Source of the DNA: Chloranthus sessilifolius
Taxonomy: Eukaryota; Streptophyta; Magnoliopsida; Chloranthales; Chloranthaceae
Assembly: GCA_021018995.1 (NCBI GenBank)
Contig: CM037584.1
Span: 146,585,317-146,649,316, forward strand
Direction of reading: 5' to 3'
DNA: 64,000 nucleotides
This document shows, in pieces, positions 57,183 through 64,000 of this stretch (position 1 is its first letter; each line of letters begins with the position of its first letter). The position numbers and the translations under genes were made by a program. The notes under the pieces were generated by a model. The model did not search any database, was not told where the DNA came from, and worked only from the letters and a program-made list of their open reading frames with translations.

Positions 57183-57542
57183 TTAATCTGGGAATTCGGT
57201 TCTTAATGGCTCATAGTCAGGTAAAGGATTATCGGCAAGATGATCAGCAAGTGCCTGCCCCGTGATTGACTTTTGAGTGACGAACATGATGTCGAACTCG
57301 AATAATAAGAACTGCCAGCGTGCAGTCCGTCCAATGAAGGCTGGCTTTTCGAACAAGTATTTCAGCGGATCCATTCAGGCTAAAAGTAAAATGACTTGAG
57401 ATAGCAAGTAATGGTGGAGCCTCTGAGTGCTCCATACAAGAGCTAGGCATGCTTTCTCCAAATGAGAATAACGCGTCTCATAATAAGTAAACTTCTTGCT
57501 AAGATAGTAGATGGTATGTTCTCTTCTTCCCGTCTCATCATG
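57183..57542 (-). pseudogene. RNase H region of element C
   Basis: DPLKYLFEKPAFIGRTARWQ, FLLFEFDIMFVTQKSI and GQALADHLADNPLPDYEPL are the late RNase H block and linker of Tat-type polyproteins. Degraded. Confidence 0.8.
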
Positions 57543-58202
57543 CTACCCTAAGACACATCCCATCTGAACTTCCATAGTGGAGAGATACATCAAGAGTGGT
57601 CTCCTTGGCTCGGGTGATACCAACATAGGTGGGTTAAGGAGGCAGCTTTTGATTTTATCGAACGCTGCCTGACAGTCATCATTCCATTCAACGGGCAAAT
57701 TCTTCCTTAGTAACTTGAAGATCGGTGTGCAGATAGGCATTAGCTGTGTAATGAACTGACTGATATGTTGTATTCTACCCAAGAACCCTCTAACTTCTTT
57801 CTCAGCAGATGGTGGAGGCATTTCAGTGATAGCTTTAACTTTGACTGGGTCGACCTTGATCCCTCTCCTGCTGATGATGAATCTCAACAGTTTCCCTGAC
57901 ATGGCGCCAAATGCGCACTTCTGGGGATTTAGACATAACCTGTACTTACTCAGTCTTTCAAATAGCTTCTGAAGGTTTACCAAATGGCCGCTTCACTCCG
58001 GTGACTTGGCGATCATGTTGTCGACGTACACCTCAATTTCTCGGTGCATCATGTCATGGAATAATGCAGTCATTGCTCTCGCCGGCATTCTTCAGCCCAA
58101 ATGGCATGACCCAATAGCAGAAGATGCCCCAATGAGTGATGAATGCTGTCTTTTGTCGATCCGCCTCTGCCATTTTGATATGATTATATCCAGAGAATCC
58201 AT
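57543..58202 (-). pseudogene. Reverse transcriptase region of element C
   Basis: The late palm, thumb and connection parts are clear: FERLSKYRLCLNPQKCAFGA, RRGIKVDPVKVKAITEMPPP and VRGFLGRIQHISQFI. Earlier RT blocks are much reduced, and the region between protease and this point is shorter than in a complete Tat element. Confidence 0.8.
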
Positions 58203-58928
58203 TCATGAATGAAAGCATTCCATTCTGCTGTCGATTTTAGAGATTATGCTTTTCGAAGGTTCTGGGCCTACTGCTGATACCTCATATTCGAAATTGTGGA
58301 GGTCGGTGTCTTCCTCAGTATGTGGCACATCCAGTACTTTAGGATTTTCAATGCTATGGGTGGCCTTGTCTTTATCGTCATGCCCTTCACTAATGATGGT
58401 GATCACCTTCTGTCCGGATATGAAATTTAATTTTTGATGGAGGGTAGAAGGTATCGCCCCAACCTCATGCAACCAGGGGTGTCCTATTAGCAGATTAAAT
58501 GAAGATTTGATATCCATCACTTGGAAAGGCATGAAAAAGGTCATGGGCTCGATTACTAACTCAAGGTCGACCTCTCCCATTATTTCTCTTCTTGTGTTAT
58601 CAAAACCCTAAGCACTTGTTATTGTCGGCCTCAGCATACAGGGGTCCACACCGATTTTGGTGGCAGTCCGCAATGGGCACACATTCAGAGTTGACCCGTT
58701 ATCAATTAGAACTAAGAGAATTATCATGTTCCCAAATTTGACAGTAATATTGAAAGATTTAGCATGCCTGTTTCCCTCCTCCAGCAGATCTGCATCCGAA
58801 AAAGAAATGGCATTGGGTGCCATTACTTGTCCAATTATTTGCCTAACTTCATCTGGGCTCACCTGCTGGGACACATGGGCATTCTTTAATGCTCCCATTA
58901 AAGCTTGAAAATAGAGTGGGGATGTCAT
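58203..58928 (-). pseudogene. Protease region of element C
   Basis: VKFGNMIILLVLIDNGSTLN followed by VCPLRTATKIGVD, and further on FQVMDIKSSFNLLIGHPWLH, give the Tat-type retropepsin pattern. Degraded. Confidence 0.78.
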
Positions 58929-59079
58929 TAATAGTCCCAGACAGTGATATGGGCCGGCATTCTTCTTAGTTAGGTCTCAAGGATGTGCTCCCGGCTCATC
59001 TTTTCAAACGGGTGGACTACACTGTCTTTCTTTCCCTCCGGCCGTGCTTGGCTGCTGCTATTTTTGTTGCTGCCTCAGG

Positions 59080-60960
59080 CTATTTCGAGATCTTTTTCAA
59101 TCTGGTAATGAAGTCCACGGCCCCTTCCCTGTTGTTGCTGCCGACATTAGCATTGGTCTGTTCATAGCTCAGTGGGACCTGATGAGGAACATAGGTTGGC
59201 CCCATGATCTGGAACGATAGGGATGCCGGCTCTTGATGTGCGTGTGCTGATGGCTCGGGTAAGGTAGGTAAGACTTGGTTTACCTTAGTGAAGGATGGGT
59301 GTGTGGCAAAATTGGGCCATGTAGGGGTGGTGAGGTTTAACGGTGGTTGCACCAGGGGTAATGGGGTGGGCGTAGGCCATGGATAACTGATGGGTGCGGG
59401 TAGAGGATTGGGGGCTTGATGGCTTATTGGGTAATAAAAGGGGGTGGTGGAATATGGTTGATACACATTTATTTGTACATAGTTAATGGAGGTGGGTGGT
59501 GGAAAATAGGCCCTAAGATCGGTCTCAGGGGGTGGGGAAATGTCTGCTGATTTAGGGGTTCAATCACCCCAACAGTTCCTTCTCCTAGATTTCTCTGCCT
59601 TGGTGCCAAAAACATTTCTTGATCACAAATGTAGTCTGACGGATCAAACTCCAATTCTTCTTCAAATTCCTCTACCATCCCTATGGTGGGTCTGGGACCT
59701 GCTATTCCAGTAGGGTGTGGTGGTAAAGGCACCTGATGGATATTCGCATGCTGGTTTGCTTGGGTGGGTGTAAGGATCTTCCCAGCATCAATTAAGTCTT
59801 GGATCGCGTGTTTCAATGGGAAGCAGCAATCAGTCGGGTGATCCGGACCCTGATAGAAATTACAATGAGTATTGGGGTCAAAATTATATGGAATCGGATT
59901 GGGAGGAGGTCGTGGTTGGAGAACAGTTATTAAACCCTTTTCAATTAATAATGGCAAAAGTACACTCAGGGATTGCCCCAAGGGTGTAAAGACTGGATCA
60001 TAACGGGCTCTCCTCTCTGGGGTCATTTGCATTCCCTGCCCATTCCCGGCTCTCTGTACTGGCCCTGTCTTGACGGGAGCTGGTTGCGCTACTTTAAATT
60101 GGAAGGGGGCTACATTGTTATTGTTGGGCCGGGTGTTTGCAATATTTTGTACCTCTGCCCCTGTTCTTCTATCATTTCTCTGCTCGGAGAACCTCCTAAT
60201 CCCGTTGGACCCCCCGAATGCATTCTTGTTCAACCGCCCTTCTCTGATGGCATCCTCACAGCGATTGGCGTTCCTTATCAAGTCAGCAAAACTAGACTGC
60301 TGCTGGTATACAAGAAAATCTGAGATCACTGGCAAGGTATTCTTTAAGATCATTTTTATCTGCTCGTCGTCAGGTATCCTATTTCTGACTTGAGCTGTCA
60401 ATGCTCTCCAACGCCCTAAGTAATCATTGAAGGTTTCATTGGAGTTCTGCTTCAATTGAGCTAGATCTGACTTGCGAGGCTCAATGTCTATGTTGTAGAC
60501 ATATGGCTCTTGGAATAGGTGGGTCAGATCTTTCCACATTTTAATCATTGATGGTTTAAGAGATGTGAACCATCTTAAAACTGGGGCGGTTATACTTTTC
60601 TAGAACACTTTGATGAGGAGTCGTTCGTCTCCGCCGTATTGGCACATGTCCCCACAGTAGGACTTAAGGTGTGCAATAGGGTTGCCTGTGCCGTTATATT
60701 TATCGAAAACCGGCATTTTGAATTTAGGTGGTAGGGGGATCTCAGCAAACATGCACAAGTCCGTGAAGTTTGTGGCATGGATTTCAGCACCACCCATCTT
60801 CAATAACTGCTTTTGTATCTTGTCCAACTGTTCTCTCAATTGTTTCGATTCTTTAGACATGTGGGTCGTCTTCTCAATTGTGAGTTTGGACTCACTCTGG
60901 GCTACCAGGGGTGGGGCAATTACAGGTGGAGGATTGGCATTGGTCATTGCCCCGGCATAG
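59080..60960 (-). pseudogene. gag: gag region of element C
   Basis: Gag of the Tat type: AEIPLPPKFKMPVFDKYNGT, HLKSYCGDMCQYGGDERLL and LAQLKQNSNETFNDYLGRWR form the capsid domain. HCNFYQGPDHPTDCCFPLKH and AIQDLIDAGKILT form the knuckle-like part. A Pro-rich tail (59080-59466) follows. A coiled-coil-like stretch (ESKQLREQLDKIQKQLLKMG) lies near the start. Degraded with a few breaks. Confidence 0.85.
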
Positions 60961-61178
60961 GCCCAACTGTTACTGATCTCGTCCTCCTCATACTACTAGT
61001 CTACATAGGGTGCAGTGAGGATGAGATTTTCATGTTGATGCATGGACTGGATGGGATTGAATTGGATGTAGGTTGGGTGAGCCCCTTGAATGTAAGGGAA
61101 GTGTTGTGGGGTGATGGGGTGAGTGGTAGTTTGGTTTAGGGGTGGGGCCTGATGAGGCCATTGGACATGGGGGAAGGT

Positions 61179-62668
61179 TTAGAGATGGTCTTGGGGTATG
61201 GGGCCATGAGAAAATTGGGTTTGGGCTATGGCATGGGTTTGACCCGGGTGTGAAGGTTGGGGGTGGGTGAAATGTTGGGGGTATTGTGGAAGGTATGAGT
61301 GTGGGGCTTGGGCTTGGAATGAAGCCCTGGGAGGTTTGGCCATAAGGCCTCGGTCAGGTTGGGCTTGGGTAAAGGGCAAGGGATTTGGCGGGTCTTGGCC
61401 CATTAGGCCTTGATGGGTATAGCCCATTGGGCTTTGGAGGATTTGGCCATGGGCCATTGGTGGGTTTGGGCCTGATGGGTCTAGGCCATGGGTCCTTGGT
61501 GGATTTGGGTTAGGCCCATTGGGTTTTAAGAGGTATGGGCCATGGTGCTTTAGTGGGCTTGGGCCATGGGCCATTGGTGGGTCTAGGCCTGATGGGCCTG
61601 GGTTTGGGCTTGGGGTATGTGGGTCTGATCCATTAGGTTTTGGAGGGTATGGACCGTGGGCCATTGATGAGTTTGGGCCATGGACCCTTGATGGATTTGG
61701 GCAATGGGCCTTTGGTATGTGTGGGTGGTTGGGTTTTGGTCCAATGGGCCTTGGAGCATGTGGAAAGTGGAGATTTGGGCCAATGGGCCTTGGGTCAAGT
61801 GGCAAATGGGGGCTTGGGCCAATGGTTCGTGGGGCATGTGGGAAATGGGGGTTTGGATGGTGTGGATGATGGGGGGTTGTGGGGGTCATGGGAGAGTGAG
61901 GCATGGAGATTGACTAGGGTATGGGATGGGTTTATGGGTATGGGGTGTGGAGGAGAGGAGTGATTTTGGGAAGCCTTCTACATGGAGTAGGCTTGGAACA
62001 TTTCCTCCATCATGGTCATGGAAGGAGGATCAGATGGAGATGATAAATTTAAGGGGTGATGAGATATAGATGGGATGGATGTGGTGGGATAATTGGGCAT
62101 GGTCCCAGTAAAATCGGGCATGACCCGGGTAACGGATGGGATATGGGGTGGATTGGAGGGATGAAGTGGGGTATTGGCAAAGGGGGGTGGATTGGGAATG
62201 TTTAGGGATGATGAAGGGTAAACTGTGGGTGTTTGGGAAAAATCAGGCATGGCCCCGATAAAAATGGGCATGACCTGGGTAGATGGGAGGATTTGTAGGG
62301 GGTTGGATAAGATGGAGGTGACATGGGTGAATGAGGGTGGATCGGGCCTATATGGGAAAGATGGAAAATGGGGCATGGATGTGGATGGGGAAAATTGGGT
62401 TGGGTTTTGTATGGATGTGGATGGGAAATGTGTTGGATTTGGCATGGATATGGGAGGGAAAATGGGCATGATTTGAATAAAAGATGGGGAATGGGAGGGC
62501 TGATTTTGGATATTTTGGGAAAATGGGGGTACCAAAGGACCCAGTAATTGTAAAAGGTGATTGGGTGAGGGGGACAGTGGAAAAAACTTCTCCCGAATAG
62601 GAGTGGGTTGGAGATTGTGGTGGGGATGAATCCGGATCGGCGTAAGCCGGGTTGACTACCCATGACAT
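61179..62668 (-). CDS. Pro/His-rich repetitive ORF upstream of gag in element C
   Basis: Two long open stretches (61179-61904 and 61978-62535, with further open sequence to 62668) are dominated by Pro, His, Gly, Asn and Met-Ala-His-Gly-Pro words. Part has a 39-bp (13-residue) period, with repeats of DPRPIGPNLHFPH type at 61741, 61780 and 61819. No known domain. Some Tat/Ogre elements have an extra ORF before Gag, and this position fits. It could equally be an N-terminal Gag extension. Confidence 0.5.
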
Positions 62669-62783
62669 TGTTTGTTGGCGGGTTGGGTATGGATGCCTTA
62701 GAAAAGGCCCGAAAAATTTTCTCCTCCTTCCCCTATGGGATGATGAAGGGTAAGATGATGCTGTTATGCCGACGCCACAAAGA

Positions 62784-64000
62784 CTCTAGTTTTTAGGCTT
62801 TTTTATTTTTGATTAATTTTTTTTGGAAAGAATTTTTTATAAAAACAAAGGTTTCGAGGCCTTAGAATTCCCTTCTCGGGTGGCTTTCGTACCCTAATTT
62901 AGGACCCGCGGTGACGATTCTGAAGCACTTCAGAAGAATTAAAGGAAGACCTTTGATCTATTGAAGGCACGAAAATCAAGGTGAACAATCCGATCCCTAG
63001 AAATTAGTCAAAAAAAAGTTACCTTCTTTTGACCAACGGGGGCATATTGGGTGTCAGAGATGGCGGGGCCCAAATAGAGGCACTATGACACTAATTGGAG
63101 GATTCGAGATGTGGAAAAGGCTACAGAATCGGGCTGGATTGCTCAGAACAATACTGGCGCAACTAATACATGCGCCAGAGCAAAAATTCCCTAAATATGG
63201 TTGGCGCAACTATTAGTTGCGCCAGTGTATTTTTGGGGATTTTTGCATTGGCGCAACTAATACTTGCGCCAGGCAAAAGTGGGTTTCCAGAACTCTTGAT
63301 AGCAGCTACTTCAGCCCGAATTGAGTCTGCTTTTGGCTTTTTGTGGACGCTAGGCTTCCGAGAATTGACTGATTTTTTTAGTGAATCATTCTCTCCTAAC
63401 CGAACCTAAGGGTTTGAGTCCGGTATAACTCGCTAGCGCGCTCTCCAACGGGTTTTAAGCTTGTAGGAATAGGTGACCCACCCAATATACCTCCGGCGCA
63501 AGTGCCTTCTTAGATACTAGGTGGGCTGGGACTTTTCTGGATCATCACCACTAGGGGCTGCCGCCATACTAAGACCCGGGTGGTTGTATGTGTGCCTAAA
63601 CCCAACCCTTTAAAAATCTTTCTTGTAAAAACAAATTGATTAAGTTCCCTATCTTGGTTCAATTTTAATTTTTTTTCAAAGCTTCTTTTTTATGAAAGTT
63701 TTCTTTAGTTCAAAAATCGGGGATGATGATCCCGTGCCGCCACTACGGGCCGGCGTCTACTATTAGAATATGTTTACACAAGGAGGCCTGCCAATTAAAG
63801 CACCCTAAATGATTAAAATTTAAAGAAAATTAAAAGACAATGGGCAAGTAGGCCCGCCAATCGGCTAAAGCACTAAAATGACGGCACCCAATCAACCCGC
63901 TTAATGCGGTCTCTACTTATGGCCAAAACAAAAATAATATAAAGGAAAAGAAAATGGCTTCCTCTTGCACAAAGAGGCTTAGAATCTTATTTGTGCGCCT
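62784..64000 (-). repeat. Right LTR-like region of element C (incomplete)
   Basis: Just left of it, the sense text TGGCGTCGGCATAAC (about 62768-62783) could be the primer-binding site. The region holds three palindromes (63155, 63202, 63249), a GGGGGCAT tract followed by TTGGGTGTCAGAG (63037-63058), and at 63891-64000 a stretch nearly the same as U5 of the left LTR (51005-51130). The mix of orientations suggests more than one LTR piece. The end lies beyond the window. Confidence 0.5.
63155..63271. repeat. Three TGGCGCAACTA palindromes at 47-bp steps
   Basis: Copies start at 63155, 63202 and 63249, exactly 47 bp apart. The left half TGGCGCAACTA is identical in all three; the right half varies slightly. 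The spacers between them differ in sequence. Confidence 0.9.

Larger units (their letters stand above)
50874..64000 (-). mobile_element. Element C: Tat-lineage LTR retrotransposon, degraded, runs off the window
   Basis: Left (3') LTR 50874-52318, long 3' region, then integrase, a second RNase H, RNase H, RT, protease and Gag on the minus strand, a Pro-rich ORF upstream of Gag, and a right LTR-like region from about 62784 past the window end. Two RNase H-type regions between RT and integrase and the Gag style mark the Tat lineage. The full length and the LTR divergence cannot be judged because the right LTR is incomplete and its inner part does not align simply with the left. Many coding breaks (ten or more). 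Confidence 0.8.

Overview
This window is plant nuclear repeat DNA. It looks like a flowering plant with a large, retrotransposon-rich genome, but I cannot name the species. I see no host gene, rRNA or tRNA. Nearly everything is Ty3/Gypsy LTR retrotransposon sequence, and every copy whose coding region is visible is a degraded fossil. Lineages come from domain order, primer-binding sites, LTR ends and a chromodomain.

Layout. 1-1321 is the left flank. 1322-44011 is one old Tekay-like chromovirus on the minus strand, with LTRs at 1322-3749 and 41587-44011 and near-matching 5-bp flanks GAAAC/CAAAC. Two Athila-type elements split it. Element A (5401-19341, minus strand, target duplication GTGGC) sits inside an accessory ORF downstream of the chromovirus integrase. 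Element B (21417-37724, plus strand, target duplication GTAAT) sits inside the integrase gene. A is young by LTR comparison (about 1-2% substitutions by eye). B and the host chromovirus are older (about 10-11% in the stretches I aligned). 44012-50111 is the right flank, with a degenerate ~180-bp tandem array carrying a CACTA-type MITE, and LTR-like sequence. 50112-50872 is an antisense LTR-like fragment. About 50874 to the window end is a Tat-lineage element C on the minus strand, whose right LTR-like region runs off the window.

Unusual structure lies mostly outside gag-pol. (1) A carries about twenty pairs of the perfect palindrome TCAATCGATTGA. Almost all are exactly 22 bp apart start to start, with unrelated 10-nt spacers, in its LTR promoter, leader and 3' region. 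(2) The chromovirus, B and C have their own motif clusters: TCGATTAATCGA at ~20-22 bp, CGCG-core motifs, and a TGGCGCAACTA inverted pair at 47-bp steps. (3) A and B share a non-coding 3' block that folds into a stem-bulge-hairpin, with an inner stem that has changed in sequence but kept its pairing. (4) The chromovirus and B carry related accessory ORFs after integrase. (5) The 3' part of A is an inverted duplication. (6) Three LTR-type sequences encode a short acidic peptide just after a (T)C(A/G)CAGGT junction.

Working together: in each element gag makes the particle, protease/RT/RNase H/integrase copy and insert it, the LTR U3 drives transcription and the primer-binding site and polypurine tract prime cDNA synthesis. 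The motif clusters and accessory ORFs may form a family-specific regulatory layer; that is inference.
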